Notes under the pieces: generated by a model
The model's input: the letters and a program-made list of their open reading frames with translations, nothing else
Databases searched by the model: none
What the model was told of the DNA's origin: nothing
NCBI GenBank assembly: GCA_012862575.1
Contig: BLSF01000015.1
Span: 185,545 to 249,544 of the forward strand
From: Parietichytrium sp. I65-24A
Taxonomy: Eukaryota; Sar; Bigyra; Thraustochytrida; Thraustochytriidae
DNA: 64,000 nt
Direction: 5' to 3'
Part shown: in pieces, positions 53,379-62,514 of the stretch
How positions within the stretch are numbered: the stretch's first letter is position 1
Layout: every line of letters begins with the position of its first letter
Translations under genes and position numbers: made by a program

Positions 53379-54219
53379 CTTTGCCACGTTGCGTGCCGCG
53401 AACTGCGCTGCCTTGTTTTGTTGTTGTGATGTTGTGTTGCTTTGTGCAAACTTTGCCTGTTTTGGTTCTGCGCCGAGTGGAGTGGCGTGTCTGCTGGTTC
53501 CAGTCGGAATTGACGGTTACGGTATATCTGAGTGATAATTCACCATTGTCACACTGGAGCCAGCAAGATAGCGCAAATGCGAGAGGGATTTCATAGGAAG
53601 AGGACCCCTCCCTTCCACCAAAGAAAGGTGGCCTGAAAGCCACGTGTTGAGAGCTCAAAAAAGTGTTTCAACTCTCACCATGCTTTGCAGCGCATCAATC
53701 CGTTTTTTTAAAACCACATAAGGTGTTGAAAACCAAACAGCAACAAGTATGCAACTTGTGCATGGCTCTCCTTCCACTGCGTCAGTTGAAACCGAGAAGC
53801 TCCTGAATGCCGGCCGAATAGTGCATAAAGTCGAAATAGGGATAGCCCATGTCTCTGACTGTTTTAATGCCATTTTTGGGGAAGCTTCGCATACTGGAGT
53901 TCGTTTTCAATCAGTAAAACAAAGGAGTGTGAGTGATGAGATACCGGTACATCTAGCGGCGAGGTCAAGGCATGGTCTTCTATTCTAGTAAAAGTTTCCA
54001 CTGCCGCCGTTTTCACCGTGACGAATTTCACGCCAACGGCTCTATGTCAGAAACTTGGGGATTTGGCAAAGCTGGCGCGAACTGTCCCACCTGCGACCAG
54101 CGCTGGCTCTTGAGACATTTGCTGTTCACACGTCTCTACCGGTACTAATTTTCTTGATTTGCGAGTCTTGTGCGACCAATGATGCCAAAACTACCAAAAC
54201 CGCCATATGAGTACTGATT

Positions 54220-54250
54220 AGTACCGGTACCGGATGGTACCGGTACCGTT
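54220..54250. repeat. GGTACC/GTACCGG palindromic cluster
   Basis: GTACCGGTACCGGATGGTACCGGTACC in two close blocks. Each core is the palindrome GGTACCGGTACC or a near copy. The same core recurs across the window. Confidence 0.8.
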
Positions 54251-54657
54251 GAAACAGCGAAGTTTCGTTTGTTCGTCAGACAGAGTTGTTCGTTCTGTTC
54301 CTAGTCCTCATTCCGGTCTTTCGAAGCTGGTCCGACACTGGCAATCAAGGGCAAATCATTCAAGTACGCGCTCTGGTTGCCAACTCGAGAGCTGGTGAAG
54401 TTCTTGGAAATTCATTGTAAACAGATGCTCGAGGTTGGTCGGAAAAAGCGTGTCACCAGCGCCAATCATCGTCAGAGTTGATTGACAATGACTTGATCTG
54501 CGTCCATTGTGGAGGATTCTGAATGCAGAACTCCAGAACTCTAGAAATCTCTGAATGTTGGTTCCTGCACGCACGAAAGGTCGCAAAAGGCCACGAATGT
54601 CACGAAAAGCCGGCGGCACCTTGCGAATGACATTCTCGCACACCAGTCCATCAGCCC

Positions 54658-54693
54658 ATCAGTGTATCAGTGTATCAGTGTATCAGTGTGTCA
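54658..54693. repeat. CAGTGTAT tandem repeat
   Basis: Four 8-base units CAGTGTAT, the last with one change. Confidence 0.85.
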
Positions 54694-54802
54694 GTCCATC
54701 ACCTTTTCTTTCCAAGCGAGCCATGAACGCTTGCTTCTTCAAAGTTTCTACGTTACCAGTAGAAGCAAGATCAAAATTCAACAAAGAGAGAGAGCAGAAT
54801 TG

Positions 54803-54880
54803 GAATAGAAACAGAAACAGAAACAGAAAAGAGAAACAGAAAGAATTCAGAATTCAGAATTAATTCAGAATTCAGAAAGA
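54803..54880. repeat. AGAAAC and GAATTCA repeat block
   Basis: GAAACAGAAACAGAAACAG followed by AGAATTCAGAATTCAG and the inverted TTAATTCAGAATTCAG. Short direct and inverted units, non-coding. Confidence 0.85.
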
Positions 54881-55371
54881 TGAATCGCCCTTTGTACCCA
54901 TTGTCCGTCCCAACCAGTTCCCGCGCATTACTAGACGTGAACGGTAGATGTACCCCCCACTCCTACGGTCGCTCGCCTCCGACGTCGAAAAATGGTCAAC
55001 AAATGTAAAGAGCGGAAGGACAGATACTACTGTATTGCATAGCTGCGCAACAAGCTGCGGCTGACTCCGACTCTGTAACTAAGCTTCTTCTCTGTCAATG
55101 TGCGCTAAACTACGGTGCCGTTACCAATCCAAGTAGCATTTTTAGTAGTCAGTAGTCGGAGTGAGTATCTTGCGAGCGAGTGTGACGAAGAAGAGACTAG
55201 GTGGAGGTAGAGAAGGGGTAGGGAAGGATTGGGAAAAGGGAAACTCTTGCGGCAGCAAATTGGCACAACAACCAGACCCGAAACGTTCGAAAGAAGGAAG
55301 ACCGGATATCCATCGGTGCAACCAGAAGCAGAAGCCAAAGCAGAAGCAGGACGAATCGCCGTGAAGAGAAA

Positions 55372-56442
55372 ATGTCTGAGACCATCACCACCCCGCTCAC
55401 CAAGATGTTCGGCATCCAGAAGCCGATCATTCTTGCAGGAATGAACGTGGCCGCTGGCCCAGAGCTCGCAGCAGCTGTGACCAACAATGGTGGCTTGGGA
55501 GTTATCGGTGGAGTTGGATACACCCCGAAGATGCTCCGGAAGAGCATCGCTGAGCTCAAGAGCTACTTGAATGACAAGAACGCTCCGTTTGGCGTGGACT
55601 TGCTTCTTCCACAGGTCGGCGGCAATGCTCGCAAGACCAACTACGACTACACCAAGGGACACTTGCCAGAGTTGATTGATATCATTATCGAGGAGGGCGC
55701 CAAGCTTTTCGTGTCCGCTGTCGGTGTTCCACCAAAGTGGGCTGTTGAGAAGCTCCACAAGGCTGGCATTCCATGCGCAAACATGATTGGTGCAGTCAAG
55801 CACGTCAAGAAGGCATTGGATGTCGGTGCCGACATTATCATCGCTCAGGGAGGGGAAGGCGGTGGCCACACCGGAGACACTCCTCTCTCCGTCCTTATCC
55901 CAAAGGTCTGCGATGAGGTGAAGGGACACACCTCCGAGTTCACCAAACAGCCAGTGCAAGTTGTTGCGGCTGGAGGTATTTTTGATGGTCGTGGCCTTGC
56001 GTCTGCAATTTCCATGGGCGCGAGCGCTGTGTGGGTTGGAACCCGTTTCGTCGTATCTAAGGAGGCTGGTGCTCCACCAAGGCACCAGCAGGCTGTCTTG
56101 AAGGCTGGATACGATGACAACATTCGCACCATCATCTTCACTGGACGCCCAATGCGCGTGTTGAACACCCCATACATCAACAACTGGGAGACCAACCGCC
56201 AGCAAGAGATCCGTGAGCTTACCTCCAAGGGAGTTATCCCAGCCATTAATGACATGGAGCAGAAGCAAAAGTCTGGAGAGATGAGCTTCAAGGATCAGCT
56301 CGAGATGACTCCTCTGCTGATGGGCAAGTGCGCTGCTGCAATCACCGGAGAGATCCCTACTGCAAAGGAGATCATCGATGACATGATGGACACTGCAATC
56401 GCGATTCTCAAGAAGAACGTCACCCTTATTTCCAAACTCTAA
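55372..56442 (+). CDS. Nitronate monooxygenase (2-nitropropane dioxygenase family)
   Basis: FMN-dependent enzyme that oxidises alkyl nitronates, including toxic propionate-3-nitronate, to carbonyl compounds and nitrite in the cytosol. 356 residues from an ATG, a usual length. The TIM-barrel motifs are in order: KPIILAGMNVAAGPELAAAV (N-terminal, FMN phosphate side), NNGGLGVIGG, QGGEGGGHTG with the expected active-site His at 166, VVAAGGIFDGRGLASA, and SMGASAVWVGTRFVVSKEA, which closes the FMN site. Codons are strongly biased to C or G at third positions and the sequence is free of low-complexity segments, which suggests high expression. Related bacterial and fungal enzymes are close in layout. 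Single exon, convergent with the tail-TM gene. Confidence 0.93.
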   Translation: MSETITTPLTKMFGIQKPIILAGMNVAAGPELAAAVTNNGGLGVIGGVGYTPKMLRKSIAELKSYLNDKNAPFGVDLLLPQVGGNARKTNYDYTKGHLPELIDIIIEEGAKLFVSAVGVPPKWAVEKLHKAGIPCANMIGAVKHVKKALDVGADIIIAQGGEGGGHTGDTPLSVLIPKVCDEVKGHTSEFTKQPVQVVAAGGIFDGRGLASAISMGASAVWVGTRFVVSKEAGAPPRHQQAVLKAGYDDNIRTIIFTGRPMRVLNTPYINNWETNRQQEIRELTSKGVIPAINDMEQKQKSGEMSFKDQLEMTPLLMGKCAAAITGEIPTAKEIIDDMMDTAIAILKKNVTLISKL

Positions 56443-56805
56443 GAGCTGTTTGCTTTTGCCTGTATGAGCTATTTACAACCCGCCGCCGTCTTTGCGACAC
56501 GTAATTTAAAACCTTGCCTTATTTCATTCTTAAAAGAAAGACTTTGCACGACTTTCAAGTTGTGAAATAGTTTTTTATTCGGAAAAGTTCGTTGTGCGAC
56601 GCCCAACTTGTTTCTTGTTCGCGCGTGGATGTGATTGACCGTCAAGTCCACCGGCAGCAGTTTTCCCACCCAAAACGAAACAGTTTTCGCATTCTGACGT
56701 GTAGTGGTTGCGAAAATGCCACTGTTTTACGTTAATTCACAGTAAATATGTTTCTTTCTCGAAAAAAAACCTATGTATTTCTGAGAGAGTTCCGATACTT
56801 TACAG
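56443..56805. other. Convergent 3' region
   Basis: Between the nitronate monooxygenase and the tail-TM protein, probably both 3' UTRs. Nothing else seen. Confidence 0.6.
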
Positions 56806-58184
56806 CTATTCGATGTGTGCGTCGCGCAAGAACGCCGGTGTCATCTTGTGCTTGTCTTTCGGCAGCTTGCTTCGTTTGGTACAGCTAAGTGAAAAGTGTC
56901 TGTAAAGAAAGACCAGCCCAACGAGCAGAATGGCGCCAAGTATAGAAGATGCAATGATGATTCCCTGAAAGTGAGCGGAGGTAAATGTGATGTCAGGCAA
57001 GTTTGAACACGCGTGTCTGGAAAAGTGTTGCCCACAGCCGAATCGTTTCGCATCGAAAGTGGATATATTCTTTTGAAGAACCATGACATTTTGAACCCAC
57101 TCAGACTCCCCTGTTAGCCAACCTTCTTGACCGAGGACTTGGTCCGAAGGAAAGAGGAAATCAATGTATCGAGAAAGCCTCTCCGGCTGCATCTGCGATT
57201 GGTTGTAGATTGAGCTATTGAGCGAATACCTAATTGGCTCCAGGCTCAGCCCCAATCCGCGCAACACGTCTTCGCATATGAACTTGGTGCAATTGGGCGA
57301 ATTCGTACACCCAAACATAGATGAGAAAGAAATATTCATATGGACAACCATGTCCCTAAAATGCGCATAGTCTTCCACGAACTCGTTGCAATTGCTTGTT
57401 GGAAATCTACTGGAGTCGTAGGTTCTCGTGGAGGCATGTGCGCAGAGGTTAATCAGAATGTTATTCACAGCATCAAAGTTCCGGTTGTCAATGATAAAGT
57501 CACGCATCAATCCGGCCAAGCCCGAAAAGGAGGACTCCAGGTCGTGGCAGATGTTTCCGTCCAGAAGAAATTCATATGCTGCCGGGGCTTGGATGCCGTC
57601 AGTGTCAGTGCTGTCATCACGAGGTGGTTGGAGCTGTCGGTTGGCAGAGTTTAGGTAAAGGCTCGAAAAAGGGTCGCATAACGAGCATAAAACTCCAGTG
57701 TAGTACCCGAGCAAAAGGTTGTGCAAATTGCCACTACGCACCACAACGTTTTCGTTGCTAATTGTCGTTAATAATTGTTCCCAGAACGGAGACGTTTCCT
57801 TGTAAAACTCGTCCACGTCGCTGTTGAAAGTGAAGAAATATTTAGACCACGTCTGTAGGAAGACCTTCACGAATTCGTACCTGTGCGCCTCGAACCGCAC
57901 CGCCGCCGCCACAACACCGTCAAACTTCACATCAAAGACCTCAAAAAGCCCAATCACGTAATTCACCGTCGGCACATCGCAACATCTGTCCAGTGCGTCG
58001 CACACGCGAGGTTAGACAACACAACAGCCCGCACCGCAAACAGACAAGCGTCCCAAGTTGCAACTTACACAGCTTTGAGGCCACAGACAGATGTTTTCAT
58101 TGCCACAGGATCGCTCAACACTGTCAGGTTTGGAAGCACGCTCAGCCGCTTGGTGGCGCTGAGCCGCTTTTCGCAGACTCCCAT
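56806..58184 (-). CDS. Single-pass membrane protein with large Cys-containing domain (two exons), function unknown
   Basis: Exons: 58184-58069 and 57985-56806, with an 83-base intron (GTAAGT...GGACAG) that restores frame in phase 2 (GT|A). The product is 431 residues. Exon 1 codes MGVCEKRLSATKRLS and continues to GLKA; exon 2 takes up VCCDVPTVNYVIG. The long middle part has many Cys and N-glycosylation sites (NISF, NCTK, NSSI, NQSQ, NIST), which suggests an extracytosolic domain. One membrane span lies near the C-terminus (about 380-403, IIIASSILGAILLVGLVFLY), followed by a short basic tail (KRSKLPKDKHK). No N-terminal signal peptide is visible, which is odd for this topology. A CATAG just upstream of the ATG could be a splice acceptor, so a signal-peptide exon may be missing. 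No family recognised. Confidence 0.72.
57986..58068 (-). other. 83-base intron in the tail-TM protein gene
   Basis: Minus strand GTAAGTTG...GGACAG. Phase 2 on both sides joins to a Val codon. Confidence 0.8.
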
Positions 58185-58269
58185 GGCGTCCTATGGTTGC
58201 GGTCTGGAAGGACTGTGAAGCTCACTTTTGCGCCGCTGCAGATTCTCTCTATCTCTCCCTTTCTGCCAC

Positions 58270-58302
58270 TTTCCACTCAGTCCACTCAGTCCACTCAGTC
58301 CC
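58270..58302. repeat. CCACTCAGT tandem repeat
   Basis: Three 10-base units (CCACTCAGTC), upstream of the tail-TM gene. Confidence 0.85.
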
Positions 58303-58656
58303 CGGTCTGTTGTCTCTTGTCTCTTGTCACGTAGCACTCCGCACTCCGCACGCAGCTTTCAATTCAGACTTTGCTTAGAGCTGGGCGAAGATGAAGAGCG
58401 AAAATCTTGACGGAGTGCTAGAGCTCGCCAATACTGTCCGGTAAGGAAAGGGTTAACTTGAACTTGAAGCCAATGCAGAGCAGAGCCTTTAGTTGCGGGT
58501 TGATGGATGCAAATTGGTCGTAAGCATCGCGGGGAAGGATGCGTCGCGAGCAGGGCGAAGAGGCAAGGGCAGAAAGGTTGTGTAAAATGTTGAGAGTTTT
58601 AGAGGTCGGTCGATGTAGTAAAACGGAATTCTGAGATTCTCAAGTTCTGGGCACGT

Positions 58657-59476
58657 TTATTCGTTTGGGTCCGCCTTGACCTTGATGTCCTCGCCGCGGC
58701 TCCTTGCAAGGAGCCAGCTGGAGCTCTGGATCTTGCCGCCAAGGTTATCTACAAGGTCAATGTTGAGCTGCTTGCAGATGGCTGCTTCTGGAATGCTGTC
58801 GTTAGTCTGGTCACCCCCGTTGGTGAAGATGTCTGGGTGAAGGAGGGAGAGAGTTTTGCTGGTGTTGCACAAAGTGAGAGGGAGAAGGTGAAATTAGTCA
58901 GTCGAACGCGGATATCAGCGTCACATCATCCCACGCAAGGTTGCCGGATGGAACCATCAGACTTACCACACAGTTCGGTCATCATCGACGGCAATGAGTG
59001 CTGCAGTCACCAAGACAAGCGGAAATGTTCATGTCAGGAACATACGAAAAAATAGGTGGAGAATCTGACTCGCCAAACAAAGCAACTTACCAGCGTCGAC
59101 GCACTCAAGAGCGCGCACAAGGCGCACGCGTTCGCGAGCAGGCATGAACGGCTGGCCCTTCTTCATGGACGCCTGCTTGTCGGAGTTTACAATAACAATC
59201 TGAACCGAGCCCAAACCAGCCCCAGCGAACTCAATGTCAGACTCGCTCGCCTATCTCTCGGAACACCAACAAAAAGGCCCATGCACTCAACTCACCAGCT
59301 TGTCTCCGCAGTCCTTGGACTTTTCGAGGTACTCGATATCTACGCACCAGCACCGCACACCGCACAACAATCAGTTAGCCCAACAGCTTTCCGTCCGCAG
59401 TCCCACTTCACATTCACTTACGCCCCAGGTGCATTGGGTCAAAGTAACCCGAGCAAACCACAATCTTCTTCGACAT
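58657..59476 (-). CDS. Cytidylyl/adenylyltransferase-like protein (HldE-C/TagD type), five exons
   Basis: Small nucleotidyltransferase that would couple a sugar- or alcohol-phosphate to CMP or AMP. Exons on the minus strand: 59476-59422, 59339-59296, 59199-59091, 59000-58967 and 58858-58657. All four introns (82, 96, 90 and 108 bases) have GT..AG ends, three with GTAAGT, and all phases fit; the product is 147 residues. Motifs: CSGYFDPMHLGHIEYLEKSK, containing the HxGH nucleotide-binding signature split by intron 1; NSDKQASMKKGQPFMPARER (flexible/substrate loop); RALECVDAALIAVDDDRTV; DIFTNGGDQTNDSIPEA; and a C-terminal IQSSSWLL, the counterpart of the ISSTxI motif. The order matches glycerol-3-phosphate cytidylyltransferases and heptose-1-phosphate adenylyltransferases; which one cannot be told. 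Exons of 34 and 44 bases would defeat simple gene finders. Confidence 0.88.
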
Positions 59477-60107
59477 TTTTCCTTTTCGCGCTTTGCTCCA
59501 AACTCTGCTCTCTCGCAACTATAACTGCCTTCGCGCTGTGTTCTCTCCTCACTCCTTTCACTCCTTTCCACTCTTGCCTCCGTTACAGTCTTTCACGCAT
59601 TCATAAAGATAGCAGATAGCTTCCGCATAGCACCTAGCTACCGTCTCGGCTAAGTCCGTCCTCCTAGCTGGCCTGACACAAGTGCGGGAAAAGGTGCTAG
59701 GCGGTGGCTAGGTGAGATACTAGTTGCCCCGGATTGTTGCTAGGGGTGTGTAGGACTTTTTGCCAGAATCGAATACAGCGCCAGTTGTTGTTTACCAAGG
59801 GTTATGGAAAACAGTAGCGGGGCAAGTAGACTCCACGTCATCGACCAAGACGAAAATGAATGACAGAAGTTATACGACATAAACGTTGGAGGTTTGTTCC
59901 GCAGCAAGCGATGGCTCGAGGCCGCGTGGAATTGAAGTTGACATGAAAAAGCAAAGAAATAAGAAGAGAGAGGGGGAAAGAAAAAGTGAAAAACCTCGCA
60001 AATGACATTTCAGACAGGGTTACGATCTGGAGAATCGCTTCAGGGCGAGTGAGGGAGGGTCCGTTTGCCTGGGTACAGTGGGGCTCGCGGGCTCCACACA
60101 CTCTGGG
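59477..60107. other. Intergenic region, no gene seen
   Basis: Promoter of the nucleotidyltransferase and distal 3' flank of the GPx gene. A CTAG-rich patch lies at about 59600-59740 (CACCTAGCTACC, GTGCTAGGCGG, GGTGGCTAGG). Confidence 0.55.
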
Positions 60108-60159
60108 TCAAACAGGCGGTGTCCAAAGCAGCTGCTCTGAAGTTTACACCACCTGTCAT
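60108..60159 (-). promoter_or_regulatory. SECIS element in the GPx 3' UTR
   Basis: On the minus strand, about 90 bases after the GPx stop codon: ATGA (60159-60156), then the 10-base arm CAGGTGGTGT, AAA (60145-60143), an upper segment with a small stem (CAGAGC / GCTTTG around AGCT), then the second arm ACACCGCCTG and TTTGA ending at 60108. The arms pair at all ten positions with one G-U. ATGA opposite TTGA supplies the non-Watson-Crick GA quartet; the AAA in a bulge below an extra apical stem fits a form 2 eukaryotic SECIS. It directs selenocysteine insertion at the in-frame TGA of the same gene. Confidence 0.88.
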
Positions 60160-60248
60160 CATCATAATCGTCGACTCTCGGGAGCGCAAGCGGGTGTGAA
60201 ATTAATTAGCAAAGAGCGAGGGGACTAAAGGAGGCACACAGCGACGGC

Positions 60249-61115
60249 TTAGGACAAAATCTTGTCCAAGTCCTCCTCGATCTGAGTCTCGTGGAACTTT
60301 GGATGCGGGTGGTAGCGCTTGAACGGCGTGCCATCTGGGGAGATGAGGAACCACTCAAAGTTCCAGATGACATCACTTGGAACTGCTGGAGACCAGTGCA
60401 CTTTCTGGAAGTGTCCGTTCTTCTGAACTCCGTGTGGTGCTTCAAACTCCTCATCGATGGTAGTGTTTCTGAAAGGCATCACCTGCATCAGCCTGCGCCA
60501 GAAAGGATGGCAGTTTGCGCCATTAATCTGGCATTTCTCCATGATAAGTGCTCTTGGAATGTAGCTGTACAATTTTAATCGATCGTTAGAGAAGAACGAA
60601 ACCACATTCCTTTTGCAAGTTACAAAACATGACGACTTCGCCTCGATACGTACCCTTTCCCAGGCCTGGTGTGCTTGAGACTGTTCAGAATCTCCTCGCC
60701 AGAAAACCATTCCTGGAAGCCAAAGTCATTGCTGCGAACCGCCACAGACACAGAAGATACATTGTCCTGTTAGATGCCCAAAGCTTCGTCGCTGTCGATG
60801 ACCGCACCGCGGATTCACTTACCATGGGAAAGCCAGAATCTCCAGCTTGTCCTCATGCTTGTCCTTGAGCTTGTTCATCAAGTTGTACCCCGAGGTGGTC
60901 GTGCCTCACGTGGACGCGACGTTGACCACCAATGTCGCCTTGCCAGCTAACTGGCCCAGGTCGAACTCCTCGCCCAGCAGCTTCTTCACTGCGATCTTCT
61001 CCTCGTACAGGTTGACATTGTCTGCGTTCGCTCGTTTGGTCGTCATCGTGCGGTATGCAACGCCGTTCAGCAGCGCGGAGCGGCCTCTGCAGGAAACTCG
61101 CAATGCTGTGAACAT
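60249..61115 (-). CDS. Selenocysteine glutathione peroxidase (GPx1-like), three exons
   Basis: Reduces H2O2 and organic peroxides, usually with glutathione. Exons: 61115-60823, 60731-60654 and 60564-60249; introns of 91 and 89 bases (GTAAGT..GCAG, GTACGT..ACAG) match in phase 2. The product is 228 residues if the TGA at 60908-60906 is read as Sec70. The flanks leave little doubt: VVNVAST-U-GTTTSGYNLM is the GPx active-site block. The catalytic tetrad is complete: Sec70, Gln104 (FPCNDFGFQEW), and Trp191 and Asn192 (DVIWNFEWFLISPDG). The long insert (YIPRALIMEKCQINGANCHP, then WSPAVPSDV) is the oligomerisation loop of animal GPx1-type enzymes. The first 28 residues (MFTALRVSCRGRSALL) look like a mitochondrial presequence, and an internal ATG could give a cytosolic form. 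A SECIS element follows the stop. Read conventionally, the gene would be wrongly cut in two. Confidence 0.93.
60906..60908 (-). other. In-frame TGA recoded as selenocysteine (Sec70 of GPx)
   Basis: TGA between ACG (Thr) and GGC (Gly), exactly at the GPx catalytic position. The frame continues open with GPx sequence to the next splice donor. Confidence 0.93.
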
Positions 61116-61610
61116 CTTGCTTCTCCCAGCCCCAAACCTGAGGAAGGAAACAAGGAAACAAATAATGACTGACTCTGAGTCACTCACTCACTCACTGTAT
61201 TACCAGACTGCCACTCACTTGGCGGAGGGCCTGCGCCCAATGGACGCTTCCCCCGCCGCTGCTTCTACTGCCGAGACTATTTACACGCTACGAATACCAC
61301 GGCGGCAGCAAGCAGCTGCACTTTCAGACTTTCAGAAGCGTGCTCTCTCTACTAGGCTCTGGAGTGAGCGTCTCGGTAAGCCCATGGTGCTAATTGACCT
61401 GGATTATCTCTGTGTTTGATTAGGCGTCTGTTGTCTTGCACGAAAATTATCTCAAAGACGTCTGATCTATATCTATCAGCCCTCGTGAGTAGGTAGGATC
61501 TTTTTTGTTTGTTTGTGACTTGGAAGGTAAAGCATGGTAGCTCCCATTGCAATGGTTGATGATGGCAATGGTTGATGATGGCAATTGTTGATGAGCTGAG
61601 CTGAACAGAA

Positions 61611-61643
61611 CAGAGCAGAGCAGAGCAGAGCAGAGCAGAGCAG
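61611..61643. repeat. AGAGC (CAGAG) tandem repeat
   Basis: Six or seven copies of CAGAG. A shorter CAGAG run also occurs in the PH gene leader near 25220. Confidence 0.9.
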
Positions 61644-61726
61644 CCTGGCTGCTTTCGGAGTTGACTTCACTCCTCCGTTACCTCCGTTACCCGAGCCAAT
61701 TATTTGGGCCGCAAGCTTGACTTGAT

Positions 61727-61759
61727 TGATCCATCCATCCATCAATCAATCAATCAATC
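61727..61759. repeat. ATCC/ATCA microsatellite
   Basis: CATCCATCCATC followed by ATCAATCAATCAATC. Confidence 0.9.
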
Positions 61760-61845
61760 CCGTTTTTAATTTTTGCCTTGACTGAATGACTGAACAGAAT
61801 GAATCATTGATTTGCGAGCTGGAGAAAGCTTGTTTTATAGGATTA

Positions 61846-61900
61846 TAAGTGAAGCCACGAAGTGAGAGCGTAAACAAACCCTATCGGAAGGTGGGGTGTT
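61846..61900 (-). repeat. Solo copy of the transposon terminal repeat
   Basis: TAAGTGAAGCCACGAAGTG, AGAGCGTAAACAAACCCTAT, CGGAAGGTGGGGTG. It agrees with the inverse of the 40105-40159 end at nearly every position over about 52 bases. No inverted partner or transposase is seen nearby. Confidence 0.8.
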
Positions 61901-62194
61901 CTAGGATGAGAAATTACTGATTCTATTCACTTTTGGCTAGCTCTGAGGATAATTGATGATTAGGAAGCCGAGCAGGAAATCTCGACCTGAAACTCGAGCC
62001 GTTGGCCTGATTTGGGTTCCAGATGCTACTGTTGTTTCATAGGATTAGAAAACCTGAACCAAACCCATTTCGCTTTCGCGTTTTCGATGTGCACGCTTGC
62101 GAATACAAAAAGCGAATTGGTTTCTCTCGAGGGTACAATCAGACTCCTAATTCTTGCGAGATCTTGAAGATTACTAAAAATAGAAGTTGAAAAG

Positions 62195-62232
62195 TCTGAT
62201 GAGACTGATGAGACTGATGAGACTGATGAGAC
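62195..62232. repeat. GATGAGACT tandem repeat (4 copies)
   Basis: Four 9-base units GATGAGACT, the last ending GATGAGAC. Confidence 0.9.
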
Positions 62233-62317
62233 GATGGCCCAAATAATTGTGCCGTCGAAAGCGTCTCTGCGGGCTCTGCGGGCAGTCGCAGCGCATCGAG
62301 AGGAAGACAGACTGACA

Positions 62318-62338
62318 GAGAGAGAGAGAGAGAGACAG
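62318..62338. repeat. GA dinucleotide repeat
   Basis: GAGAGAGAGAGAGA in an intergenic position. Confidence 0.9.
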
Positions 62339-62514
62339 AGAAGGCGAGGTTGTCATTGCGCATTTGACTTGGGAAATTTTATTTGTACTATCGAAACAAA
62401 AGGTTTATGTTACGCCCTGGACCGTGTCACTGCTCGGACGACCACTGGCTCGGCACAGACTAGAAAAGCTGGCTAATTCTGCTCTTCTTGCCTTTGGCTA
62501 AACATGCTACATTT

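Larger units (their letters stand above)
53379..55371. other. Intergenic region with GGTACC motifs and short repeats
   Basis: 2 kb between divergent starts (secreted protein and nitronate monooxygenase). No gene is supported. It holds a dense GTACCGGTACCGG cluster at about 54220-54250, CAGTGTAT tandem repeats at about 54658-54693 and an AGAAAC / GAATTCA repeat block at about 54803-54880. Confidence 0.55.
61116..62514. other. Intergenic region with several microsatellites and a solo transposon end
   Basis: No gene is supported. From left: GPx promoter, AGAGC repeat (61611-61643), ATCC/ATCA repeat (61727-61759), a solo transposon terminal repeat (61846-61900), GATGAGACT repeat (62195-62232) and GA repeat (62318-62338), then the 3' flank of the repeat protein. 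Confidence 0.6.

Noticed and set aside
55105-56268. 387-codon open frame on the minus strand opposite the nitronate monooxygenase
   Set aside because: Antisense shadow caused by strong codon bias; the plus-strand product has all family motifs and this one has none.
60249-60710. Stand-alone C-terminal GPx gene
   Set aside because: Its first part is intron sequence; the true coding exon begins at 60564 and joins the Sec-containing exons.
60906-61187. Truncated GPx ending at the TGA (pseudogene)
   Set aside because: GPx sequence continues in frame beyond the TGA, the TGA is at the Sec position and a SECIS is present.
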